From Saccharophagus degradans 2-40 (GTDB lineage Bacteria; Pseudomonadota; Gammaproteobacteria; Pseudomonadales; Cellvibrionaceae), in assembly GCF_000013665.1 (NCBI RefSeq), contig NC_007912.1, forward strand, positions 2,900,501 through 2,964,500: a stretch of 64,000 bases of DNA, read 5' to 3'. Shown in pieces: positions 9,558 through 19,366 of this stretch; within the stretch, counting starts at the first letter, position 1, and each line of letters begins with the position of its first letter. Under the pieces are notes generated by a model that searched no databases, was not told the origin of the DNA, and saw only the letters and a program-made list of their open reading frames with translations. The position numbers and the translations under genes were made by a program.

Positions 9558-9935
9558 TCTCTCCTTAACATCTTATTGTTATTTGAACACCGCCGACAAT
9601 TTAACCAATCAAATTGATATAAAACCAGTTAAAAAACAACGTTCTGTGAGGCATATGTGGTTTTTACGGCACAAGTTTTGTGTTTTGAGGCCACCTACAC
9701 ATATTCGGGGCCCTTACCCAACCACGCAGCCTATTAATCGCCCAATAAAACCCCCTTCGGCATACCAAATATCAATTAGCGCCACAATGAGGCCTCTAAC
9801 GCTATTGATTGTATTAATGTATTACAATACTATTTAACTGCTCACCAAGAGTTACTTACAACAATAATCAAAGCCCTACAGCGCAACACCCCACCCAATA
9901 AGGGGCGCTTAGATTTTTAACAGGAGAGAAGCTTA
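9558..9935. promoter_or_regulatory. Promoter region of the TonB receptor gene, with an inverted repeat
   Basis: This 378-base gap has no convincing gene. An inverted repeat (attgta-N9-tacaat, 9808-9828) lies about 110 bases upstream of the receptor start and could be an operator. A strong ribosome-binding site (caggagag) sits 8 bases before the ATG at 9936. Confidence 0.4.
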
Positions 9936-12719
9936 ATGTATAAACGCTCAGCACTAAGCAGCAGCATTGCAATTGCCGTTGCCCTAACTAGCCAATACAG
10001 CCTTGCACAAAACGAGGCCGACGCTAGCTTAGAAGAAGTGATAGTTACTGGTATTCGCGGCAGCTTAACCAAAGCACTGGATATGAAACGCGAAAACACC
10101 CAAATAGTGGATTCTATTGTTGCGGAAGATATTGGTAAGTTTCCAGACAATAACGTTGTAGAAGCCTTGCAGCGCGTATCCGGCGTACAAGTTACAGATC
10201 GCGGCGCAGGTGAAGTAAACACGGTGTCTATTCGCGGTTTAACAGACGTAACCACCACCGTAAATGGCCGTCAAATATTCACCTCTACCGGCCGCTCTGT
10301 AGCGCTTGCAGACATCCCTGCCAGCTTGGTTGCGGGTGTAGATGTGTACAAAACACGCTCAGCCTCGCAAATTGAAAGTGGTATTGCAGGCCAAGTCGAT
10401 ATAAAAACACAGCGCCCATTCAATTTTGATGGCAGCAAAGTGGTAATAGCCGCTCGCGGTACCTACCAAGAGCAAGCAGAAAAAACCGACCCCAATTTAA
10501 GTGCGCTATTCAGCAACCGCTGGGAAACCTCCGCCGGTGAGTTTGGTGCACTGCTAAACGTATCGTTTGCGCAAACAAATTACCGTGACCAAAGCGTTAC
10601 GCCCGGTGCGCAAGTGCCCTTTATGACCGCCAATGCAGCTGATGGCTGGGTGCCTTTTGAACGCATCTTTCCTACAGACGGCCGAGTAACAGAAAGCCCC
10701 ATTTGGGAAGGCGGCCTAGAAGAAGGCTTACCCGCTACCGAAGGCTCTACCTTGACCATGAATGGCGAAGAAATAGAGTACCTACTTTCACGCGATGCCA
10801 TTTTCGCCAGCGACTTTACCGGTAAGCGCGAGCGCCCCGCTTATAACGTAGCGTTCCAATTTGCACCCAACGAAACATCCGAGTACCTATTTGAAGCCTT
10901 CTACAACGGCTACCGCAACGAGTCATTTAACTCTTTGTTATTTTCCTTTGCCGATTGGTGGGGCTCTTTAGACCCAGCCGATGAAGTAGTCACCTACCCG
11001 GGCACAAACATTGTTAAAGAACGCACTGTTTACAATCCCTACGGCTTTAACAGCGGTGATTTAACTGTAAGCCAAACAGATAGTTATGTGTACGCTTTAG
11101 GCGGCAACTGGGATATCGGCGATAACCTAACATTAGAATCTGAAATAGTTCACCAAACCAGCGAATACTCATCGGACTTCTTCGCGATGCGAACCGATAG
11201 AGTGGCACACGGTATAGATGTCGATTTCAATTCATCTGGCGGTTTACCTGCTTGGGCATTTATCGATAATCCCGAAACGGCAGACGTTAACGAAGCAGAC
11301 CTCACCGATTCAGCCCAATGGAATGTGGCCGAACTATACGACAATGGTGTAGAAGACAAAGGTACATCCACCACCTTCACTGTTGACGGTTCATACTCGT
11401 TATTTAATAGCTTTTTTACCAATATAGATTTTGGTGCTAGCTACGATGTGCGTACAGCACAAAGCGCTAACCGAGATATAAATGGCTTTTTAGGTCAGCC
11501 TCTTTCTTCGTTAGATGCGGGTGCTTCCTACGTTACTGAAGATTTCTATGATGGACGTGCAGATATTCCAACCACGTGGGTAGTGCCCAATGGCCATTAT
11601 ATTTATAGCCACCGCGACGAGTTCCGCGATTTATACGGGTTTACCTCTGAAGAAAACATCGAGAAGTTATCGTTAAAAACTAATTTTGATATCGAAGAAA
11701 CCACAACCGCGGTTTACGTTCAAACCGATTTCGAAACAGAACTAGGCAATGGTACATTGGGTGGCCAGTTTGGTGTGCGCTATGTGGGTTCAAGTGCGGA
11801 TATGAGCTTCTTCGACAACGAAGACTCAAGTACAGCAGACCGCAGCGACTCGGCCTTATTACCAAGCCTTGTTTTAAAATACGAATTTGCTAACGACTTT
11901 ATGGCGCGTTTTGCTTACACAGAAACATTGCGTCGCCCTGCATTTGGCCAGTTAAACTCGTTTATTTACTATAACGAGTCTGTTACCAATACTGACGGCA
12001 CTGCCACCGGTGGTAACCCAGACCTTAAACCCGTTGAATCGGTTAACTTGGATTTATCGCTAGAGTGGTATTTTGCCGAGGGCAGCGCCCTATACGGCAC
12101 CTTGTTCCAACGCAATATAGAAGGCTTTGTATTCGATTCTCGCCAACGTGTAAGTTACCAAGGGCCAGACGATACCGAAGCATCTGATTACATTTTAAGC
12201 CTGCCAGATAACGCATCTAACGGTGAGCTAAACGGGTTAGAATTGGGCTTGGTTTATTTCCCCGATAATTTACCCAATGCATTAGATGGCTTAGGCGTAC
12301 AAGCAAGTTACACCATGCTAGATTCCTCGCAAGATGTACCCGTGTTTGGCGCAGATGGCGAGCTAGAAAAATACTTAACTCGCTCTATGTTTGGTGTTTC
12401 AGATAATTCTTATAGTGTTGTGGTTGCGTACGAAAAAGAGAAATTTAGCGCGCGCTTATCGTTTCTTGCCCGCGATAATTTCTTAAATAATTACGAAGCC
12501 GCCGTATTCGCCAACCCACTAGGCGTATACCGCAAGCCAGAAAAGAGCATGGATTTGCAGTTGAGTTACGACGTAACCGACGATTTAATGCTAACGTTTG
12601 ATGCAACCAACTTAACCGATGAGGTTTTCCAAAGCTATTACGAAAACCCACAAACCAACAACTTAGGCAACGCTATCTACAGCCGCACCTTCTCGTTGGG
12701 CTTGCGCTACACCTACTAA
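9936..12719 (+). CDS. TonB-dependent receptor, carbohydrate-type (Xanthomonas/Caulobacter subclass)
   Basis: A 927-residue outer-membrane receptor. The signal peptide ends near SLAQ-NEA. The N-terminal sequence LEEVIVTGIRGSLTKALDMKR followed by DSIVAEDIGKFPDNNVVEALQRVSGVQ is the signature of the large TonB receptor subclass common in glycan-degrading bacteria. The plug domain spans about residues 30-170. The 22-strand barrel ends with the aromatic C-terminus FSLGLRYTY. It probably imports an oligosaccharide using TonB and proton motive force. The ligand is unknown, and there is no adjacent SusD-like gene, as expected outside Bacteroidetes. Confidence 0.92.
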   Translation: MYKRSALSSSIAIAVALTSQYSLAQNEADASLEEVIVTGIRGSLTKALDMKRENTQIVDSIVAEDIGKFPDNNVVEALQRVSGVQVTDRGAGEVNTVSIRGLTDVTTTVNGRQIFTSTGRSVALADIPASLVAGVDVYKTRSASQIESGIAGQVDIKTQRPFNFDGSKVVIAARGTYQEQAEKTDPNLSALFSNRWETSAGEFGALLNVSFAQTNYRDQSVTPGAQVPFMTANAADGWVPFERIFPTDGRVTESPIWEGGLEEGLPATEGSTLTMNGEEIEYLLSRDAIFASDFTGKRERPAYNVAFQFAPNETSEYLFEAFYNGYRNESFNSLLFSFADWWGSLDPADEVVTYPGTNIVKERTVYNPYGFNSGDLTVSQTDSYVYALGGNWDIGDNLTLESEIVHQTSEYSSDFFAMRTDRVAHGIDVDFNSSGGLPAWAFIDNPETADVNEADLTDSAQWNVAELYDNGVEDKGTSTTFTVDGSYSLFNSFFTNIDFGASYDVRTAQSANRDINGFLGQPLSSLDAGASYVTEDFYDGRADIPTTWVVPNGHYIYSHRDEFRDLYGFTSEENIEKLSLKTNFDIEETTTAVYVQTDFETELGNGTLGGQFGVRYVGSSADMSFFDNEDSSTADRSDSALLPSLVLKYEFANDFMARFAYTETLRRPAFGQLNSFIYYNESVTNTDGTATGGNPDLKPVESVNLDLSLEWYFAEGSALYGTLFQRNIEGFVFDSRQRVSYQGPDDTEASDYILSLPDNASNGELNGLELGLVYFPDNLPNALDGLGVQASYTMLDSSQDVPVFGADGELEKYLTRSMFGVSDNSYSVVVAYEKEKFSARLSFLARDNFLNNYEAAVFANPLGVYRKPEKSMDLQLSYDVTDDLMLTFDATNLTDEVFQSYYENPQTNNLGNAIYSRTFSLGLRYTY

Positions 12720-12740
12720 GCATTAATTAGTTAAATATAA

Positions 12741-12770
12741 AAAAGCGAACCTAGAAATAGGTTCGCTTTT
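12741..12770. terminator. Rho-independent terminator, bidirectional
   Basis: Perfect 13-bp stem (AAAAGCGAACCTA / TAGGTTCGCTTTT) with a GAAA tetraloop, 22 bases after the receptor stop. A-rich and T-rich flanks mean it can act for both convergent receptor genes. Confidence 0.92.
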
Positions 12771-12784
12771 TATTGTGCTTCAAA

Positions 12785-12799
12785 AACTAGCTGCTAGTT
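12785..12799. repeat. TAGC-family palindrome
   Basis: The 15-mer AACTAGCTGCTAGTT is a perfect palindrome with one central base, located between the two convergent TonB receptor genes. It matches the short TAGC repeats at the ends of other genes here. Confidence 0.5.
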
Positions 12800-12832
12800 A
12801 TTTACCAATTAGCAACTCTGTGTACCGCCCCA

Positions 12833-15445
12833 CTAAAAACGGTAATTAATACCCGCTGAGTAAAAGCCGCCATTAAAACCAAACGGCGCACTTCTGCGTG
12901 AATAGCGGAATACCGTATCGCTTGCCATGTCTTCTGCACCCGGCGCAGATTCAAACAAACCTCCGCGCGTGCCAGTGTTGGTGGTTTCCTCTGGCGTTAC
13001 ATCAAATAAATTATTGGCCATAAAATAAATGTCCATATTATCTGAAATAGCATAGCCAATGCGTACATCGGTTAACCATTCCGAACCATAAGTTTGCGAG
13101 GTAGTATCTAGCACGGTGTATTCGCCGTAGCGATTAAAGGCAAGGTTTACCGAGATATCGCCAATCATATAATCACCGCTTAAAATGATTCTATCTTTTG
13201 GCTGCCACTCTTCAACTATAGATATATCTTGCGCACTAAACACTACACTTGGGTTTACTGCAGCCAGTGCACCGGAGCTAGGCACATAAATACTGGTTAC
13301 TTCCGTTTCGGTAAAGTTGGCTGCAAAGGTTATATCTAGGTTACCGCTTAAAAAGTCGATTCCGCTATATGTAGATACAATATCCACACCCGTCGTTTCT
13401 GTATTAGCCCCGTTTAAAAAGAATTGTGCCGCTGCCGCACCGGATTCTTCTAACGCTGCAGTCAGTGCGCCGTCACCAGGGTCGTTTTCTGCAGAAAGCT
13501 GGTTACTTATAGCAATTCGGTCGTCGATTTTAATCGAGTAGAAATCTGCCGTAATATTCCACTCGGGTGTAATACTGGCAATAAAGCCAATACTCATATT
13601 GGTGGACTCCTCCTCTTTTAGTTCTGGTACACCTAGGGCGCGCACCGCAGGGCTATCATTGCGGAAGGTACCAACGGTTACGGCGCCTGCGTCACGTATT
13701 TGGGTGCTAATGTTGTTAAAGTACAACTGCTGCATGGAGGGGGCCCTAAAGCCAGTGCTTAACGAACCGCGTACGGTAAAGCTATCGGTTAAAGTGTATT
13801 TACTTGCAAGCTTGTAGTTTATGGTATTGCCGAAGCCATCGTACTCATCAAAACGCATGGCGGCACTTACTATCCAGTCGTCAGTCGCCTCGTATTCACC
13901 ATCTACATACAGTGACATAACATTGCGCGACTCACTCACCTCAGATTCGGGCGAAATACCGTTAAAACCTTGAATACTGCCACCGGCATCTTGCGCATAT
14001 AACGCATCACCGGTATCTGGGTCTGTATCGTAATCGCGGTAAGAATACTCGTCACCGGCTTTAATTTTAAATTCGTCTGTGCGCACCTCTGCCCCTGCGG
14101 CAAGGTTAAAACGCGAAAATTGTTTGGTAAAGTTAAGGTTTATAGTTTCTAGCGAAAGCTCCAAACCATAAGCGTACGCTTCTCTTGGTATTTGCGAGCG
14201 AATTTCCGAATCGGATAAGCCTTCATCAAACTGCAAGTAATTTGCATATGAGTAGTTAGCACTGTTTTTGGTTGTGTAATCTATTTGGTTTGCACCGCGC
14301 GTGTAAGATAAATCTAGCGATGCATCGTTATCAAACTCTAGCGTATAACCTATATTGAACGAAAGGTCGCCAATTTCAGAATAAATAAGTGGTAAAAAAC
14401 CGTCGGTATCGGCAGGGTTTAAACCATCGGTTAAGAGTGCGTTATCTACACCATTTGAACCGGTGGGGTTTCGATAAAAAGCACCAGATTCATTCTCCCT
14501 TTGCGAGTAAGTAATAAAACCATAAAGCTCACCGGCTCCTAGCTCCATACCCGCATTTAACACCAACGCGACCTGCTGAGAATCTGCATCGCCAATACGA
14601 AAGCCATTACGTGCTGGCCCACTTACCTCCAGCGCTTCGTTACCAGGTGCAGGCTCTAAATAACCGTTATCGTCGGTATCTTCACAGCCGCCATACAAAC
14701 ACCCTGCTTGAGGCGCCGCGCGGTTTGTGTTGCCTCTATCGCGAAAATTACCCGTTATATTTAAATAACCAGTATCACCCAAATTAAACCCTTTGTTAGC
14801 ATTTAAATTTAGTGTTTGCCCATCACCTTCGTAATATTGGCCATAGGACGCCGACACAGAACCCGCCTCATTATCGTCTTTAAGCACTATATTAATAATG
14901 CCCGCAATGGCATCTGAACCGTACTGAGCAGCGGCACCATCGCGCAGCACTTCAATACGCTGAATAGATGCCGCAGGAATAGCATTTAAGTCGGTACCTG
15001 CCGTACCGCGACCAACAGAGGTATTAATATGAATAAGCGATGCTTGGTGGCGACGCTTGCCGTTAATGAGCACAAGGGTTTGATCTGGCCCTAAACCACG
15101 CAAGGTGGCTGGGCGCAATGCATCGGTGCCATCACTCACAGAAGAGCTAGAAAAATTAAACGAAGGGGCTGTCATTTGTAGCATGCGCCCTACTTCCGTC
15201 TGACCTGTTTTTTCTAGGCTATCTGCACTTAGTACGTCTACGGGCACCGGCAAATCCTCTGCGGTGCGGCCCAGCGCGCGACTGCCTACAATGTAAACTT
15301 CTTCTATTGGCCCTGCAGGCTTTTCTTGCGCGGCAGCTATATCGCTAACTAACAGCGAGCCACACACTAGCCCAACAATAGTAGATATTTTTTTGCGATG
15401 AAAACTTTTTAGGCGAGGTGTTTTTTGATTATTCAACGTCTTCAT
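12833..15445 (-). CDS. TonB-dependent receptor
   Basis: An 870-residue outer-membrane receptor with a long signal peptide (about 1-40, ending IAAAQ) and a TonB-box-like EEVYIVGSRA. The plug domain carries LRGLGPDQTLVLINGKRRH and RIEVLRDGAAAQYGSDAIAGIINIVLK, the usual conserved plug motifs. The barrel ends with GGFYSAGINYRF, an aromatic terminus as required for outer-membrane insertion. It differs from the neighbouring receptor in lacking the long N-terminal KFPDNN signature. The class is shared by siderophore, vitamin and sugar receptors, so the ligand is undetermined. It is convergent with the other receptor and shares a terminator with it. Confidence 0.9.
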   Translation of the reverse strand: MKTLNNQKTPRLKSFHRKKISTIVGLVCGSLLVSDIAAAQEKPAGPIEEVYIVGSRALGRTAEDLPVPVDVLSADSLEKTGQTEVGRMLQMTAPSFNFSSSSVSDGTDALRPATLRGLGPDQTLVLINGKRRHQASLIHINTSVGRGTAGTDLNAIPAASIQRIEVLRDGAAAQYGSDAIAGIINIVLKDDNEAGSVSASYGQYYEGDGQTLNLNANKGFNLGDTGYLNITGNFRDRGNTNRAAPQAGCLYGGCEDTDDNGYLEPAPGNEALEVSGPARNGFRIGDADSQQVALVLNAGMELGAGELYGFITYSQRENESGAFYRNPTGSNGVDNALLTDGLNPADTDGFLPLIYSEIGDLSFNIGYTLEFDNDASLDLSYTRGANQIDYTTKNSANYSYANYLQFDEGLSDSEIRSQIPREAYAYGLELSLETINLNFTKQFSRFNLAAGAEVRTDEFKIKAGDEYSYRDYDTDPDTGDALYAQDAGGSIQGFNGISPESEVSESRNVMSLYVDGEYEATDDWIVSAAMRFDEYDGFGNTINYKLASKYTLTDSFTVRGSLSTGFRAPSMQQLYFNNISTQIRDAGAVTVGTFRNDSPAVRALGVPELKEEESTNMSIGFIASITPEWNITADFYSIKIDDRIAISNQLSAENDPGDGALTAALEESGAAAAQFFLNGANTETTGVDIVSTYSGIDFLSGNLDITFAANFTETEVTSIYVPSSGALAAVNPSVVFSAQDISIVEEWQPKDRIILSGDYMIGDISVNLAFNRYGEYTVLDTTSQTYGSEWLTDVRIGYAISDNMDIYFMANNLFDVTPEETTNTGTRGGLFESAPGAEDMASDTVFRYSRRSAPFGFNGGFYSAGINYRF

Positions 15446-15690
15446 AACTTTCTCCTTGTACCCTTTGAACGACGAATAGCTGCAGCTGTACGATTTAAGT
15501 AACGGCTTCAGCCATCAATGCATACGTGCGCAATCAACGTACCTAGCAGCGCAAAGTGTGTCAAGTTTACTACTGTGCTTTCGTGAATTTTCACAGATTA
15601 TTGTGGCCCGCAAGCAAAAACATCAGCCTCATAAATGATTACGGCGCCACACAACTATTTTTAAATCTATTTCTGAAAAAATTAATCACA
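15446..15690. promoter_or_regulatory. Upstream region of the minus-strand TonB receptor
   Basis: About 245 bases with no gene. It contains the ribosome-binding site for the receptor (on the minus strand aggagaaag before the ATG). No clear operator was seen. Confidence 0.35.
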
Positions 15691-15721
15691 AAAAAAGCCG
15701 ATAAATTTCTTTATCGGCTTT
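15691..15721 (-). terminator. Rho-independent terminator for the minus strand
   Basis: Perfect 12-bp stem (AAAGCCGATAAA / TTTATCGGCTTT) with a 4-base loop, followed on the minus strand by a run of T. It would end transcripts coming from the small membrane-protein gene at 15906-16349. Confidence 0.88.
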
Positions 15722-15758
15722 CAATAAGGTACTAACAACACTAAGTAGTAATAACGTT

Positions 15759-15907
15759 AAGGAACCTCTGATTAACCCCAATGGCTTTTTGCGAGAACCA
15801 AAACGATCAGCCGCAAGGCGTTCTTCCCAGCTAATGGCCTTAGCCCTTAGTCCTTAGTCCTTAGCAACAAGAACAACGAAGCGATTGGGGTTATTCAGAG
15901 GTTTCTT
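15759..15907. mobile_element. MITE-like element with long terminal inverted repeats
   Basis: A 149-base segment with about 24-base imperfect terminal inverted repeats: aaggaacctctgattaaccc at the left, and at the right the complement of ttattcagaggtttctt preceded by attgggg. Inside is a second weaker stem and a tandem run of ccttagt. No coding capacity. The right end touches the stop codon of the adjacent membrane-protein gene (TAA at 15906-15908). This looks like a miniature inverted-repeat element or a very long hairpin. The parent transposon was not identified. Confidence 0.6.
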
Positions 15908-16349
15908 AAGTTTTAGCAGGCCGTTTAACATTCGTAAGCCACATAAATACGATTAACCCTGCAAACGCCCCCACCCCATAACCAACGGCAGGCCAACTTG
16001 TTTGGCCGTTACCATTTGCGCTGGGTTTTAATATATTCAATACCTTTTGCGAGTAGCCAGCTTCTTGCATTACGGCACCTATTTCTAGCAACAAGCCATT
16101 TGCTTTTGTCATCGCGAAGTAAAATTCGCGAAAGCTAATTAAGTAAAAAGCTAATAACGCTAGCCCCATTAATGCCGAAGCAGAGCTAAACTGAAAACCA
16201 AGCCACACTCTTTTTTTGCCTATATCGCGCAAAGGCATAGCAGCAGCAAAGCCAAAAGAAGCAAACAGCACGGTTAGAAACATATTAAATATTTCTGTTG
16301 CTTGCCCTGCGTAAGCTTCAGTTAACGTGATAAGAATATTTACATCCAT
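15906..16349 (-). CDS. Small membrane protein, unknown function
   Basis: A 147-residue protein with three or four hydrophobic segments (about residues 15-40, 50-75 and 122-142) and short polar loops. No catalytic motif and no family recognised. The stop codon falls inside the right arm of the inverted-repeat element at 15759-15907, so the last residues may have been altered by that insertion. The coding bias resembles the neighbours. Confidence 0.65.
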   Translation of the reverse strand: MDVNILITLTEAYAGQATEIFNMFLTVLFASFGFAAAMPLRDIGKKRVWLGFQFSSASALMGLALLAFYLISFREFYFAMTKANGLLLEIGAVMQEAGYSQKVLNILKPSANGNGQTSWPAVGYGVGAFAGLIVFMWLTNVKRPAKT

Positions 16350-16431
16350 AAAGTATTTTCACCGTATTAAACATAATTAAAGGCATTAAGCAGGTTAACT
16401 ACATATCAACTAAACCTCACCCACACCTCAA

Positions 16432-17418
16432 TTAAACATCAACCCAAGTGCCCGTTTCAGCCGCTTTAAACACTGCATCAATAACTTTAATGTTGCCTAA
16501 CGCATCGCTTAAGGGGGTGGGTGCTGGCAAGCTCTCATTAATTGCTGTGCAAAAAGCATCTACTTGCTGCACATAATGGTTGTAATGCCCAACTACAATT
16601 TCTTTATCGGTATCGCCATTGCGCAACAATAACCGTGATGGCATATCGCGGCGATAGAATGGGTTTTCTACGATTAAACTACCCTTCTCACCCGATATTT
16701 TTACCCACTGCGACGAATCACTTTGTGTAGAGCAGTAAAACGTTGCCATGCCCGGGCCAAAATCAAGCAAACCTGTTGCATGCCGGTCTACACCAAACTG
16801 CGGGTCTATATCTAACATGCCTGTTACACGTTTTGGCTCGCGCCCAAATATAAAACGCGCAGCGGAAATACAGTAACAGCCTATATCTAACAAGCCTCCG
16901 CCACCTATGCCCGGCTTATTGCGCACATTATTTTCATCGCGATTAAAATAAGTAAAATCGGCTTCTACGGCGTTTATTTGCCCTAAGTCACCACGTTCTA
17001 TTATTTCCCGCACTTTTACCCATTGCGGGTGAAAACGGTACATAAAGGCTTCCATAACCACTAACTGCGGGTTGGCAGCGGCAAGCTCTAGTAGCGGCTG
17101 TATGTTGGCTGCATCCATACCAAGCGGCTTTTCGCACAACACGTGCTTACCCGCCTTTATAGCTTGCATACTCACCGGTACATGCTGGTCGTTTGGTAAG
17201 GGGTTATAAATAGCATCCACATTTGGGTCTGCTAATAGTGATTCGTAGCTACCGTAAGCTTTAGGAATACCCGCTTTTTCGGCAAAGGCCTCTGCCTTGG
17301 CTAAATCGCGCGAAGCCACTGCTACCACCTCGGCGTGCTGCGAAGCATGTAGCGCGGGTATTAACCATTCGCGGGCAATTTTAGCAGTACTTACTATGCC
17401 CCAACGTATTTTCTTCAT
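16432..17418 (-). CDS. Gfo/Idh/MocA-family NAD(P)-dependent oxidoreductase
   Basis: A 328-residue dehydrogenase. The N-terminal Rossmann fold begins IRWGIVSTAKIAREW. The catalytic-site motif HVLCEKPLGMD supplies the conserved EKP, and MEAFMYRFHPQW fits the dihydrodiol/xylose dehydrogenase branch. The open frame extends to 17502, but I chose the ATG at 17418 because a strong gaggag ribosome-binding site lies just upstream and the protein then starts at the Rossmann fold. It likely oxidises a sugar or sugar derivative. Confidence 0.88.
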   Translation of the reverse strand: MKKIRWGIVSTAKIAREWLIPALHASQHAEVVAVASRDLAKAEAFAEKAGIPKAYGSYESLLADPNVDAIYNPLPNDQHVPVSMQAIKAGKHVLCEKPLGMDAANIQPLLELAAANPQLVVMEAFMYRFHPQWVKVREIIERGDLGQINAVEADFTYFNRDENNVRNKPGIGGGGLLDIGCYCISAARFIFGREPKRVTGMLDIDPQFGVDRHATGLLDFGPGMATFYCSTQSDSSQWVKISGEKGSLIVENPFYRRDMPSRLLLRNGDTDKEIVVGHYNHYVQQVDAFCTAINESLPAPTPLSDALGNIKVIDAVFKAAETGTWVDV

Positions 17419-17558
17419 ATTGCTCCTCACAAGTATTGGTATGTGGCCACAGTATACCTGCCACATGCTAAACCATACGTGAGTAATATGCCTTAAAACC
17501 ATTACTGCTTAATTTTATATAACCACAAAAACTAGTTTAGCACTTGCTAATTTAGAAC

Positions 17559-17575
17559 TCACTAATATATAGTGA
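17559..17575. promoter_or_regulatory. Probable operator of the ArsR/BigR-like regulator
   Basis: The sequence TCACTAatataTAGTGA is a perfect 6-bp inverted repeat with an AT-rich centre, 24 bases upstream of the regulator start codon. AT-rich palindromes like this are typical sites for BigR/SqrR-type ArsR repressors, so autoregulation of the sulfide operon is likely. Confidence 0.6.
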
Positions 17576-17599
17576 CCACATAGACAGAGGAAGCCGCTA

Positions 17600-17899
17600 A
17601 TGAAGCAAATAGAGCAACTTGCCGAGCACGCAGCCAATGCCGCAAAGCTACTTAAAGAATTAGCAAATGAAAACCGGCTAATGATTTGTTGCTGTTTAGG
17701 CGATCAAGAGCTAAGCGTAAGCGAATTAAATGCACAAATACCCTTAAGCCAATCGGCATTATCACAACACTTAGCGCGATTGCGATCGGCCGATATTGTA
17801 GCTACACGCAAAGAAGGTCTAACCGTGTTTTATAAATTAAACGGTGATAACGCACTTAAGATTATTCTTACTCTTAAGTCTATTTATTGCCCAGAGTAA
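17600..17899 (+). CDS. ArsR-family regulator, BigR/SqrR-like persulfide sensor
   Basis: A 99-residue winged-helix repressor with the ArsR core: LANENRLMICC, then the recognition helix SQSALSQHLARLRSADIV, then the wing RKEGLTVFYKL. Cysteines occur at positions 30-32 and at 97 near the C-terminus. BigR and SqrR sense persulfides by linking one cysteine in the first position region to one in the last helix; the spacing here fits. The next genes encode rhodanese, TauE/SafE and a persulfide dioxygenase, which is the known bigR operon content. Strong Shine-Dalgarno agagga. Confidence 0.85.
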   Translation: MKQIEQLAEHAANAAKLLKELANENRLMICCCLGDQELSVSELNAQIPLSQSALSQHLARLRSADIVATRKEGLTVFYKLNGDNALKIILTLKSIYCPE

Positions 17900-17917
17900 T
17901 TACATTAGAGGTACACC

Positions 17918-18490
17918 ATGAAAAACGTAACACGTATTAGTGCAGCAGATTTTGTTAATAAATTTAACAACAATAGCAACCTTACCATTGTAGATGTGCG
18001 CACCCACGCAGAGATAGAAAGCGAGAAATTACAACCTTGTCACCCACTGCCCTTACAAGAATTAAACGGCAGCAGTTTCGACGCATTGTTAAATACACTT
18101 AATCAAAACAATCAGCCCTGCGACCACATTTACTTAATGTGCCAAAGCGGCAAGCGCGCAGAAATGGCTGTAGAAAAATTAGCAGATACGGCCAACTGCC
18201 AGTTCGTTATTATTGAAGGCGGAATGAACGCTGTTAAAAGTGCCGGCGCAAAAGTGCATAGAGGCTCACGCAATGTTATTTCACTCGAGCGGCAAGTACG
18301 GATTGCCGCCGGCATACTTGTAATGACCGGCGTGGCACTGGGTAGCTTAGTTAACGCCTACTTTTATTATTTGTCGGGTTTTGTAGGAGCTGGGCTAACT
18401 TTTGCAGGCGTAACAGATACCTGCGGTATGGCAATGATTCTTGCACGCTTACCGTGGAATAAAGCCAGCAGCTGCTCGAGCGCGGCGTAA
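17918..18490 (+). CDS. Membrane-anchored rhodanese (YgaP-like sulfurtransferase)
   Basis: A 190-residue protein. Residues 5-115 are a rhodanese domain with the catalytic loop CQSGKR (Cys75). The C-terminal part has two hydrophobic helices (about 130-170) like the DUF2892/YgaP membrane anchor. It would transfer sulfane sulfur at the inner face of the membrane. It starts 18 bases after the regulator gene and ends 2 bases before the TauE/SafE gene, so the operon is compact. Confidence 0.88.
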   Translation: MKNVTRISAADFVNKFNNNSNLTIVDVRTHAEIESEKLQPCHPLPLQELNGSSFDALLNTLNQNNQPCDHIYLMCQSGKRAEMAVEKLADTANCQFVIIEGGMNAVKSAGAKVHRGSRNVISLERQVRIAAGILVMTGVALGSLVNAYFYYLSGFVGAGLTFAGVTDTCGMAMILARLPWNKASSCSSAA

Positions 18491-18492
18491 GC

Positions 18493-19332
18493 ATGATAGA
18501 AGTAGTTGTTGGCTTAATCATTGGCTTAGTTTTAGGTTTAACAGGGGCTGGCGGGTCTATATTTGCCGTACCACTTTTGCTCTTAGCCACACCAATGAAC
18601 CCAAGCGATGCTATGGGCATGGCACTTGGCGCCGTTGCTGTAACAGCGTTGTATGCCACAGCCTCGCAAAGTATTAACCGCAAAAATAGCGGCATCCTGT
18701 GGACACCCGCGATTATATTGGCCGCGTCGGGTGCGTTAACCGCGCCGCTTGGCAAATGGGCTTCTACGCTATTTACGCCGCACGTTTTACTAGCAGGCTT
18801 TACTTGTGTTGCAGTGCTTATTGCCGTACGCATGTGGATACAAGCCAACCGTCGCCCAGAAGAAACAACAAGCGTAAGGGCCAACGATGGTGATAGCGAT
18901 TTAACAACCCCGGCGACTATGGCTTGCAAATTAAGCCCTACCGGCCAGTTTCTATTGCGGCCTAAATGTATTTCTGGGTTAGGGGTTGGTGGTTTAGCTA
19001 TAGGCTTTGCTTCAGGTTTGTTTGGCGTGGGTGGTGGTTTTTTAATTATCCCTCTACTGCTGTTTTTAAGCCAAATAGCAATGCGTAATGCGGTGGCCAC
19101 TTCGTTAGCAATAATTGCCGCGGTAAGCTCTAGCGGTTTTGCAAGCCATTTAGTGTTGGAATACAGCAACAATCAAACATTTGACTGGCTTAATTTTATA
19201 AAACTAAGTGGTGCAAGTTTAACCGCTATGTTTATTAGCCAACGTATTAGTCGCGCCATTGCAGGCCCGCTTTTACAAAAAATATTTTCGGTAGCTTTAG
19301 TGCTTGTTTCGGTTATTTCAATACTAAAGTAA
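18493..19332 (+). CDS. TauE/SafE-family sulfite or organosulfur exporter
   Basis: A 279-residue inner-membrane protein with about eight hydrophobic segments in two repeats. Each repeat carries a glycine-rich start: GLVLGLTGAGGSIFAVPLLLL and GFASGLFGVGGGFLIIPLLL, which are the TauE/SafE (DUF81) signature. In bigR-type operons this exporter is thought to remove sulfite made by the dioxygenase. The start codon is 2 bases past the rhodanese stop. Confidence 0.9.
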   Translation: MIEVVVGLIIGLVLGLTGAGGSIFAVPLLLLATPMNPSDAMGMALGAVAVTALYATASQSINRKNSGILWTPAIILAASGALTAPLGKWASTLFTPHVLLAGFTCVAVLIAVRMWIQANRRPEETTSVRANDGDSDLTTPATMACKLSPTGQFLLRPKCISGLGVGGLAIGFASGLFGVGGGFLIIPLLLFLSQIAMRNAVATSLAIIAAVSSSGFASHLVLEYSNNQTFDWLNFIKLSGASLTAMFISQRISRAIAGPLLQKIFSVALVLVSVISILK

Positions 19333-19366
19333 CCCCTATTACATTTATTACTGTGGGAGTCTTATT

